Origin: Candidatus Zixiibacteriota bacterium
GTDB lineage: Bacteria > Zixibacteria > MSB-5A5 > GN15 > FEB-12
DNA: 10,480 nt
Assembly: GCA_003641405.1 (NCBI GenBank)
Contig: QNAF01000069.1
Coordinates: forward strand, 1 to 10,480
Direction of reading: 5' to 3'
Below, piece after piece: positions 1-5,674 of this stretch. The position numbers and the translations under genes were made by a program. Position 1 is the stretch's first letter; every line of letters starts with the position of its first letter. Below the pieces are notes generated by a model that saw only the letters and a program-made list of their open reading frames with translations, ran no database searches and was not told the origin of the DNA.

Positions 1-1133
1 CTTCCCGACGAGTACTTGACGGTCTCAAGGTAAACAGTATCCGCCGGAAGGTTCACACCCAACGCTAAAGTAGTGGTTGAACACAGGGCTCTTATCTCTT
101 GAGTGATAAAGGCTTGTCCTATGATTACTCTCTGACGACCGGATAGGTCAGAACTGTGAAAGGCCACACCGTGCCGAAGTGATTGACTGAGTGACTGTAA
201 AAGGAAAGACGGCTCTTCATCGGCGAGTTCCTGCAGAGCTTTCTCAGCGGGTGGCCAGTGGCCGGACGATGCCAGCCGAAGCGCCAGGTTGACCGCATCC
301 GAGCGCGATTTGAGAAAGAGCAGCGTGGAACCACCATCACCACTAATCTGTCCGGCAAGTATGCTGGCAGTTTTTTCGTCCGCCAAATCGAACTCACAGA
401 ATGACTCTTCGCCATCGCCACCATGATTAAAAGACCGAAAGCGGAACCTTCTCTCAGCCACTACCCCACACAGCAGGTCGCGGGGACGCATGGTCTCTTC
501 TACGAGAGATGCTCCCAACCAATCTGCCAGTGGTTCGACAGCGCAATCTCCGAGAACGGCCGAAAGAGCCAACAGAACGGGATCGTACCGGGAAGCAATG
601 ACCTTGGTCAGAAGCCGCTCCAGGACGGCTCCCCGTCCCGGCTCGCCAATCATCTGGATTTCATCAACAGTCACCAACCCAATATTGGCCAGAGTATCCA
701 AATGTTCGGTCAGGAGCAGATCGAACTTCTCAGGGATTGCCACGGCGATATCAAATCTGCCGGCCCTGAAAGCCGCATCATTTTCCGGATGATCGCTGGT
801 AGCAATCAGCGACTTGATACCGAGATTACTGTAAGTGTTCTGTAACAGCCGGTACTTCTCTTCGGCGAGCGATTTGAGAGGAAACAACAGAATTGCTTTC
901 TGTCGATTCATCAAAGCCCTGATTGCAGCCAATTCGGCACAAAAGGACTTGCCGGACGAAGTCGGCGCTGAGAGTAACAGATTGGCCGGTCGGCCTCCTT
1001 CAACCACGTTTCCCAACAAGCCGTGTTGCACGGCCCGGCTCTGAATGGGTAGCAGCACGCCTCCCTGACGCTCCTGCCAGGCATCCAGTATGCGCGAAGG
1101 AATTCCGTATCTGGTGAGTTCGTTCAAATGCAT
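1..1133 (-). CDS. Ski2/Hel308-like superfamily 2 helicase, N-terminal part (runs off left edge)
   Basis: The frame stays open for 377 codons from ATG 1133 to the left edge, so the C-terminus is missing. An in-frame TGA lies three codons upstream, which fixes ATG 1133 as the start; AAAAGGGG about 10 nt upstream can act as ribosome binding site. SF2 motifs appear in order: a Q-like segment (LLPIQSRAV, about 32-40), Walker A APTSSGKS with Lys62, motif Ia PLKSLAEEKY, motif II DEIQ at 157-160 followed by MIGEPGRGAVLE, motif III SAVLGD at 191-196, motif IV LLFLKSRSDA, and motif V TLALGVNLPADTVYL around 354-368. The DExx-x-GxxxRG run and the GVNLPA motif V are typical of the Ski2/Hel308/Brr2 group and unlike RecQ or DEAD-box RNA helicases. 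It probably unwinds DNA or RNA using ATP in the cytoplasm; the substrate cannot be told. Oddities are DEIQ instead of DEIH/DELH and SAV instead of SAT. It is probably co-transcribed with the cysteine-rich gene upstream. Confidence 0.9.
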   Translation of the reverse strand, partial: MHLNELTRYGIPSRILDAWQERQGGVLLPIQSRAVQHGLLGNVVEGGRPANLLLSAPTSSGKSFCAELAAIRALMNRQKAILLFPLKSLAEEKYRLLQNTYSNLGIKSLIATSDHPENDAAFRAGRFDIAVAIPEKFDLLLTEHLDTLANIGLVTVDEIQMIGEPGRGAVLERLLTKVIASRYDPVLLALSAVLGDCAVEPLADWLGASLVEETMRPRDLLCGVVAERRFRFRSFNHGGDGEESFCEFDLADEKTASILAGQISGDGGSTLLFLKSRSDAVNLALRLASSGHWPPAEKALQELADEEPSFLLQSLSQSLRHGVAFHSSDLSGRQRVIIGQAFITQEIRALCSTTTLALGVNLPADTVYLETVKYSSG

Positions 1134-1189
1134 CTTGTCTCAGCCCCTTTTATTAGCATCAGTTCGATGTATTCTCGCCCCAGTTTCAT
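1124..1189 (-). CDS. possible 21-codon coupling ORF between Cys-rich protein and helicase
   Basis: ATG at 1189 starts 4 nt past the stop codon of the cysteine-rich gene, and a GGAG sits 8 nt upstream inside that gene's last codons. The frame runs 21 codons (starting MKLGREYIEL) and its TGA lies at 1124-1126, past the helicase ATG at 1133, so the two overlap by 10 nt. This layout would let ribosomes pass from one gene to the next by termination-reinitiation. No family is recognisable and a frame this short can arise by chance, so this is only a candidate. Confidence 0.2.
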   Translation of the reverse strand: MKLGREYIELMLIKGAETRCI

Positions 1190-1193
1190 AAGT

Positions 1194-1397
1194 TTAGCTC
1201 CGGCAGCTTTCAAAACCACACGAAGGACAAACCGAACATTTACCGTAGCGGATCATCCCGCCCGAGCAATCCGGACATGTAGCTACGTTGTGATAGGTGC
1301 AGCTTTCGCTGTCAGCTTCCTGTAGAAACCGGGGCAGAGCTATGTAACATCCTGATGCTTCTGATAAAATGCTCCGGTCTGATTCGCTCATGTTCAT
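1194..1397 (-). CDS. 67-residue cysteine-rich protein resembling the C-terminal tail of B12-dependent ribonucleotide reductase
   Basis: The frame is open from an ATG at 1457, but a good promoter overlaps that start and its predicted transcript begins near 1439. I therefore choose ATG 1397, which has GGAAGGA about 9 nt upstream; ATG 1391 is also possible. The C-terminal third has cysteines at 41, 44, 54, 57, 60 and 65, spaced C-x2-C-x9-C-x2-C-x2-C-x4-C, starting CPDC and ending CGFESC. This is the spacing I know from the extreme C-terminus of class II (NrdJ) reductases, where the cysteines bind zinc and/or relay electrons. The first 35 residues (MNMSESDRSILSEAS, then Cys17 and Cys33) do not look like reductase. 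It could be a detached reductase tail or an unrelated zinc ribbon. It precedes the helicase on the same strand, 60 nt away, and probably shares its transcript. Confidence 0.7.
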   Translation of the reverse strand: MNMSESDRSILSEASGCYIALPRFLQEADSESCTYHNVATCPDCSGGMIRYGKCSVCPSCGFESCRS

Positions 1398-1445
1398 ATC
1401 TGTTTGTCCTTCCGTGGTCTTTGCTATTTTAATCGACACATTATC

Positions 1446-1474
1446 AAGATACTGCACATTTGTGCCCCTGTCAA
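1446..1474 (-). promoter_or_regulatory. sigma70-type promoter for Cys-rich gene and helicase
   Basis: On the minus strand TTGACA (1474-1469, perfect -35) is followed after 17 nt by TATCTT (1451-1446, four of six to consensus). Transcription would start near 1439, about 40 nt before ATG 1397. The same hexamer pair, with a 16-nt spacer, precedes the TPR gene at 7722-7695. Confidence 0.6.
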
Positions 1475-1557
1475 TAAGAAAGTGCTCACGGAGACATAGT
1501 ATATCCCTTCAGTCTCTGCGCTAAACGCCTAACTGCTTAGCTATCAGGAGGATACAG

Positions 1558-1584
1558 AAAAAGCGCCCACTCTGCGGGCGCTTT
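1558..1584 (-). terminator. intrinsic terminator of the TPR-ExbB-ExbD-TonB operon
   Basis: AAAGCGCCC (1560-1568) and GGGCGCTTT (1576-1584) form a perfect 9-bp stem with a 7-nt loop. Read on the minus strand, the stem runs straight into five T residues (A run at 1558-1562 on the plus strand), the form of a rho-independent terminator. It lies 33 nt past the tonB stop codon and upstream of the next promoter at 1474-1446, so it separates the two minus-strand transcription units. Confidence 0.9.
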
Positions 1585-1617
1585 GGAATATTCGATTAAA
1601 CTGTTAGTAAAACATCG

Positions 1618-2343
1618 CTATAGGATGAAGTCCACGTCATAGGCAACCCAAGTCCGAACCGGTCGCCCATTCTGGATGGCCGGTTTAAACTTATTCTCTT
1701 TTGCAACATCAAGTGCTGCTTTGTCGAGAGCGGCAGTTCCAGAAGATTTATAGATAACAGCCTCCCTGACAGATCCGTCAAGATCAACAAGGACCTTAAT
1801 CCACACTTTCCCCTCGATCCCGGCCTGTTCCGCCAGCCGAGGATACTTCGGTTTAACGCGGTCGATAAACTCGGCCTGTTTCTCCACGGCCACAAAGTCA
1901 TCCATTCCTGGGAAAAACTCATCTTCGTCAATATCCACTACAATATCACCGCTGGATTCGGTGGTGATATCCGGGGCAACAATCTCCGCCATCTCATCAC
2001 GCGTGGCCAAGACAACATCCTCATCAAGGACCTCATCATCTGCCACCGGCTTGGGAATACCGACCTTGGGTGCTGATAGCTGAGGAGCTTCAACCTTCAC
2101 CTGTGGCGGTTTCTTGGCAATCGTGGGTGGTGGTCCAAGTTCAGCCACTGTCTTGATAACGTGTACCTGATCGCTAATAGCCTCGACTTCCCCCATCTTG
2201 GAGATCAACCAGGACACCGCAACAATAAGTATCACCACGGCGACCATGATGAGCGTACCGTAGAGGAAATTGCGCTGGTACCTGGCTTTCAGTTCAAACG
2301 CACCATACGGCGAGTATAATGCTGTTTCCGTGTGTGTTGCCAT
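1618..2343 (-). CDS. tonB: TonB-family energy transducer
   Basis: A 241-residue protein with the TonB plan: cytoplasmic N-terminus of about 25 residues containing AFELKARYQRNF, one membrane segment (about 28-48), a Pro-rich stretch (71-100, PPPTIAKKPP and similar), an acidic linker (102-150), and a TonB C-terminal domain (about 158-241). That domain shows KPKYPRLAEQAGIEGKV, the VDLDGSV turn, FKPAIQNGRPV and an aromatic end. It would span the periplasm and pass ExbB/ExbD proton energy to an outer-membrane partner. The acidic, only partly proline-rich linker differs from the long Pro-Lys/Pro-Glu repeat of E. coli TonB. ATG start with GAGGT 5 nt upstream. It is the last gene of its operon, 75 nt after the second exbD, and the terminator follows at once. 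No TonB-dependent receptor is in the window, so the substrate is unknown. Confidence 0.93.
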   Translation of the reverse strand: MATHTETALYSPYGAFELKARYQRNFLYGTLIMVAVVILIVAVSWLISKMGEVEAISDQVHVIKTVAELGPPPTIAKKPPQVKVEAPQLSAPKVGIPKPVADDEVLDEDVVLATRDEMAEIVAPDITTESSGDIVVDIDEDEFFPGMDDFVAVEKQAEFIDRVKPKYPRLAEQAGIEGKVWIKVLVDLDGSVREAVIYKSSGTAALDKAALDVAKENKFKPAIQNGRPVRTWVAYDVDFIL

Positions 2344-2418
2344 AGCTACCTCTTTCTCTTCCTCTATACTTTCTACATCACCGCTTAAAGATGGTTTACG
2401 GAAAATCTCAACAAAGCG

Positions 2419-3072
2419 TTACTCCCCGCCAAGCTGTCCGTTCTCCTGAGCCTGTTGAATGGCCCAGTTCATGAGATTATCGTCTTTACCTTCCCAGTTA
2501 CCCACCGCATAGCGGTAGGAGAACTTCTGGTCTTTGGGTATTTCGCTGACTTTCACACCCAGTTGCTCGGCCGTGTATGAATTCCAGGAACGTTCGATAA
2601 CGTCGATCTCGTCGAGGATATTCACCATATCAGAATAAGTAGCGTCTCGGTGAATCAGCACAAGTGTGTTCAGCTTCGGATTCTCACGGTTCCGCTCAAG
2701 CAACAAACCCTGCAGGGTATCCGCATAGAAGCGATAAGCTACAGTATCGGGCGTGTTTGGATGTGAGGGCAGCAACTGTGGAAGGTTCTCCGGCGTTGGT
2801 GTCTTCAGATTCCACCAGTAACGGCTCTCTTCGTCCACACGGATTGTCAACAAGTTTGATTCCTTAACCTCGACATCAGTCTCCTCCTCGGGAGGCAGAT
2901 TTATCTCCATGGCCTGAGGCATGGAGAACACAGTTGACACCATATAGAAAATCAGCAGCAGGAAAGCGATATCCACCATCGGGGTCATATCGATCCGAAT
3001 AGCGATACGTCGCTTTGGCCTTCGGCCCTTCTTACCGCCTTTTGCTGCTCTTTCAGCTACTTCACCGGCCAT
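2419..3072 (-). CDS. exbD: ExbD/TolR-family proton-channel protein, long form
   Basis: A 217-residue ExbD/TolR protein: basic cytoplasmic N-terminus (GGKKGRRPKRR), one membrane helix in DMTPMVDIAFLLLIFYM with the presumed proton-carrying Asp34, then a periplasmic domain. It is much longer than E. coli ExbD (about 140 residues). The extra part is in the middle and C-terminal region, with YWWNLKTPTPENLPQLL (about 83-99) and a tail of about 60 residues after the HRDATYSDMVNILDEID core. Longer ExbDs of this type are familiar from Bacteroidetes-like double-exbD clusters. AAGGAG lies about 11 nt upstream of the ATG. It is the second of two exbD genes, 37 nt after the short one. Its N-terminal segment is almost identical to the other ExbD at DNA level. 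It should form the stator pore with ExbB in the inner membrane. Confidence 0.92.
   Translation of the reverse strand: MAGEVAERAAKGGKKGRRPKRRIAIRIDMTPMVDIAFLLLIFYMVSTVFSMPQAMEINLPPEEETDVEVKESNLLTIRVDEESRYWWNLKTPTPENLPQLLPSHPNTPDTVAYRFYADTLQGLLLERNRENPKLNTLVLIHRDATYSDMVNILDEIDVIERSWNSYTAEQLGVKVSEIPKDQKFSYRYAVGNWEGKDDNLMNWAIQQAQENGQLGGE
2941..3000 (-). repeat. exbD internal direct repeat, copy in the long exbD
   Basis: These 60 bases match 3500-3559 at 55 of 60 positions by my alignment, without gaps, 559 nt apart. They encode the region around the membrane helix (most of IRIDMTPMVDIAFLLLIFYM). Four of the five differences sit at synonymous positions and the rest of the two genes is diverged. 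Confidence 0.85.
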
Positions 3073-3109
3073 CTATGTCAACACTCCTTCCAAAAGCAGT
3101 GATACCACA

Positions 3110-3589
3110 CTACGTTTCTTCGGATTCCATTTCGTTGTCGGTAATGATGAGGAACCTCGACAGATTGTTTTCCTGCATCTGCTTCATCACATCCTGCATC
3201 ACACCAAAGCTGGCACCCTGGTCAGCTTTGACTACGACCAACGCATGAAAAACCTTGGCGCGGGCCATATTGATTTCCTGGGCTACATTGAACTTGTCGC
3301 ACATCCGTACGATCCGGGCTGTTGTCTCGACATCCCGGCCTTCGACCAAAACAGTAACGATTTGCACGTAGTCAACATAGATTGAATCATGCTTGGTGAC
3401 TGTAATATTGATCACATCTTTAGCAGGCAATTCAATCTGTGAATGTGACTCCGGCAGGTCGACCGCACGGGCTTCCGGTGGCTTGAATTGCGTGGTCGCC
3501 ATATAGAAAATCAACAGCAGGAAGGCGATATCCACCATCGGTGTCATATCAATACGAATCGCCACCCGGCGTTTCTTCTTAATCCCCAT
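3110..3589 (-). CDS. exbD: ExbD/TolR-family proton-channel protein, short form
   Basis: A 159-residue ExbD/TolR protein close to the usual family length. Basic start MGIKKKRR, one membrane helix (about 17-33) within DMTPMVDIAFLLLIFYM carrying the presumed proton-binding Asp20, and a periplasmic domain with the ExbD-type core ALVVVKADQGASFGVMQDVMKQ (130s-140s, conserved K/R-AD spacing) and an acidic tail. The ATG lies only 3 nt after the exbB stop, with AGGTAGG overlapping that stop, so the two genes are probably translationally coupled. It should pair with ExbB as the proton-driven stator for TonB. Why two ExbDs are needed is unknown; they may form hetero-dimers in the pentameric ExbB ring. 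Confidence 0.93.
   Translation of the reverse strand: MGIKKKRRVAIRIDMTPMVDIAFLLLIFYMATTQFKPPEARAVDLPESHSQIELPAKDVINITVTKHDSIYVDYVQIVTVLVEGRDVETTARIVRMCDKFNVAQEINMARAKVFHALVVVKADQGASFGVMQDVMKQMQENNLSRFLIITDNEMESEET
3500..3559 (-). repeat. exbD internal direct repeat, copy in the short exbD
   Basis: This is the partner of 2941-3000 (55 of 60 bases the same, no gaps). It covers the conserved membrane helix and its cytoplasmic flank. Strong protein conservation alone would allow more third-position drift than is seen, so a fairly recent duplication or gene conversion is possible. Confidence 0.85.
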
Positions 3590-3592
3590 TGC

Positions 3593-4357
3593 CTACCTAC
3601 TTTTGCCTTCTTTGGCCTTCAGAAACTGTATTACTTCAAATGTGGCTTCGTCCGTCGTGTAGTTGAACGCATCCACCTTGTTCACGAAAAAGTTATAGAA
3701 GAAGATTCCGAGGACACCGGATAGCAAACCACCGGCCGTATTCACCAGTGCTTCAGAAATACCGGTAGCCAATGCCGTAGCGTCAATCACACCACCCTCG
3801 ACATTACCAGTCGCGGCAAAGGCGCGGATCATGCCGATTGTCGTTCCGAGCAGACCGACCATAGTGGCAATCGATGCAATCGTAGACAGGGCGATCAGGT
3901 TCCGCTCAAGCAGCGGTCCTTCGAGGGCATTGGCCTCTTCGATAGCGGACTGTGTGAGTGTGATCTTCTTCTCGGCGTCCATACCACCGTCTTCTCTGAC
4001 TTCACGGTAACGATCCAGGCCGGCCCTGAGAACATTAGCGGTCGTGCCACGCTGCTTGTCACAGGCAGCCAGGGCACCATCAAGGTCATCATTCTGTAGA
4101 AGCGTGATAAGCTTCTTGAAGAACACCTGCACCGAACTCTTGCCCTTGGCAACTGCATACAGCGAGAAATATCGCTCGATCACAAAGACAAGGAGCATAA
4201 CAAAGATCATTATGAGAAGCACCACGAGGGGGCCACCCTGATAAATCGAGTGCACAATCGGATTCTCAGAAGTACGAAAGACTCCGTACCAGAGACCGAA
4301 ACCGATAGCAAACGCCACCAGGGCATTAATCGTCACAAACAGTGTCTGTTTAACCAC
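3593..4357 (-). CDS. exbB: ExbB/TolQ-family proton-channel protein
   Basis: A 254-residue MotA/TolQ/ExbB-family protein. Four hydrophobic segments are visible: about 7-25, 43-61, 155-180 and 203-225. The third holds the family signature IASIATMVGLLGTTIGMIRAF and the fourth follows ATGISEALVNTAGGLLSGV, both lining the ExbB pore. The large cytoplasmic loop (about 62-154) holds ERNLIALSTI just before the third helix. The segment at 7-25 is an additional N-terminal helix compared with three-TM E. coli ExbB. The start is GTG at 4357, with TTGGAGGA about 10 nt upstream; no suitable ATG exists nearby. It forms the inner-membrane pentamer that holds ExbD and energises TonB. It follows the four-TM gene by 29 nt and is 3 nt from the short exbD. 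Confidence 0.94.
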   Translation of the reverse strand: MVKQTLFVTINALVAFAIGFGLWYGVFRTSENPIVHSIYQGGPLVVLLIMIFVMLLVFVIERYFSLYAVAKGKSSVQVFFKKLITLLQNDDLDGALAACDKQRGTTANVLRAGLDRYREVREDGGMDAEKKITLTQSAIEEANALEGPLLERNLIALSTIASIATMVGLLGTTIGMIRAFAATGNVEGGVIDATALATGISEALVNTAGGLLSGVLGIFFYNFFVNKVDAFNYTTDEATFEVIQFLKAKEGKSR

Positions 4358-4386
4358 GAGACTCTATCCTCCAATAAACAGTAGAA

Positions 4387-5634
4387 TTAGATTTCAATTC
4401 CTTTCACGGCTGCCAGGATCGAAGCAGCCAGTGCAATAAACACTCCCCAGGAGAGACTTCCAAGAAGCACTCCGATACCGTAGCTGTCGCCTATGCTCGA
4501 AAAACTCTCAGCAGTATCAAAACCGTAGTCAGCGCCAACAAATGAAAGCATTGCCACAGCTAACAGAATCAGAAGCGGAAGCCAGTTCAAACGGAGATAC
4601 TTCTTCAGCACCAGAGCCTTCTGGTCAGGTGTTCCTTTCACTCCAAAAGCTCCGTACAGGTTGATAACCGGCAACAGCACACAGAGGATACCGAAGATCA
4701 ACATCAACGCACCGCTGAGCATGAGAATAAACCCGGACGAGAACACCTTCGAGCCGACAGAGCCAAGCGATATGAAAGCACCAAAACCGGACAAGTGTTT
4801 ATACTCGCGAACAACCTGCTTGCGGAATGCATGACCGGTGATGATCTCTTCGTTGGCGCTTTGTCCCTGTATGGACTCTACGCCACTGCCTTCGATACCT
4901 CCTTCGGCATCCGCAACAGCTTCTTGTTCGGTGCCAGCCTCGGTAGTCTGTCCCAGATCTTCTTCTAAGGGAGCAACTCCTTCAGCCGTTCCTTCAACAA
5001 CCGCCAGAGCTTCGGACTCAAGGACAGCTTCCCATTCATACCCGGGCGTCAGCGTCATGATTTCTTCGCTTGTAGCGGGGTCGAATTCGTATGTAGCCCA
5101 GAGAATTTCTGATTGCCCCAACTCGGCCTGCGGAATTTCGGGTACGGAGTCAAAGAAACAGACCCGCGTAACGAGCGCTTCCGTTGTATCTTCACCCGCT
5201 GCACGATAGGTCTGAGCAATCTCCCAGATGGAGCTTGAATCTTTGTGCGGAGTCAGCACGAATATCGTGGCTTCTTCCTGTCCGATCATCTCGTGAACAA
5301 AACCAGGCACTTCTTCGACAGCGACTTCTTCGACTATCTCCATGTAGGCCGAATACCACGGCAGGAAGAGGGCCAGAAAGATAGCCAGCGAAGCCACAGT
5401 GAGAACCAGGCGTTCAATGAAAGTGACTCTCTCTTCCATCAACGTACAGTGTTCTCTAAGAATCTCTCCCTTCTCGCGCTTGGCTTCAAGCTGGGCAAGC
5501 AGCTTTTTCTTTTCGGCCTCGTTCTTGAACAAGTCCTTCGGCTTACCAGGAAAGACCTCGAATCCAATATACTTGAACCGATCTTTTTCCGAGATTCTAA
5601 ATCCGGTCGAACTTTTCTTATCCGCGTCTGACAT
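4387..5634 (-). CDS. four-TM membrane protein of unknown family in the Ton operon
   Basis: I do not recognise this 415-residue protein. Visible layout: a charged cytoplasmic start with a likely coiled coil (about 37-70, KNEAEKKKLLAQLEAKREKGE), membrane segment 1 (about 76-94, ending in PWYSAY), a long soluble, very acidic region (95-280, with a low-complexity Glu/Ala/Gly stretch near 210-265), then three membrane segments (about 302-322, 351-368, 386-410). If the N-terminus is inside, the acidic region is periplasmic. ATG start with TTAGGATAG about 9 nt upstream. It lies 40 nt after the TPR gene and 29 nt before exbB, so it is firmly inside the operon. A scaffold or regulator of the ExbB/ExbD complex is a reasonable guess from position only. 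The acidic linker could be an extended spacer or a metal-binding segment. Confidence 0.88.
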   Translation of the reverse strand: MSDADKKSSTGFRISEKDRFKYIGFEVFPGKPKDLFKNEAEKKKLLAQLEAKREKGEILREHCTLMEERVTFIERLVLTVASLAIFLALFLPWYSAYMEIVEEVAVEEVPGFVHEMIGQEEATIFVLTPHKDSSSIWEIAQTYRAAGEDTTEALVTRVCFFDSVPEIPQAELGQSEILWATYEFDPATSEEIMTLTPGYEWEAVLESEALAVVEGTAEGVAPLEEDLGQTTEAGTEQEAVADAEGGIEGSGVESIQGQSANEEIITGHAFRKQVVREYKHLSGFGAFISLGSVGSKVFSSGFILMLSGALMLIFGILCVLLPVINLYGAFGVKGTPDQKALVLKKYLRLNWLPLLILLAVAMLSFVGADYGFDTAESFSSIGDSYGIGVLLGSLSWGVFIALAASILAAVKGIEI

Positions 5635-5674
5635 TCATCTATCCTAAGTTAAGGCAAGTTTGTACCCGCCTCTG

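Noticed and set aside
125..424. 99-codon minus-strand frame overlapping the helicase
   Set aside because: It is an alternative frame of the helicase gene, whose own frame is open and carries the motif IV to V region here.
423..845. 140-codon open frame on the plus strand
   Set aside because: It lies wholly inside the helicase gene on the other strand, which shows clear SF2 motifs through this stretch; the plus-strand protein has no recognisable features.
1398..1457. Longer start (ATG 1457) for the Cys-rich protein
   Set aside because: The promoter -35 and -10 place the transcript start after this ATG, and ATG 1397 has a better ribosome site.
1596..1931. 111-codon minus-strand frame overlapping tonB
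   Set aside because: It is an alternative frame of the TonB C-terminal domain and runs into the terminator-side spacer.
4838..5209. 123-codon plus-strand frame rich in Ser, Ala and Pro
   Set aside because: It is the complement of the acidic Glu/Ala/Gly stretch in the four-TM gene, a composition effect.
5245..5631. 128-codon plus-strand frame
   Set aside because: It is opposite the N-terminal part of the four-TM gene and has no ribosome site or family features.
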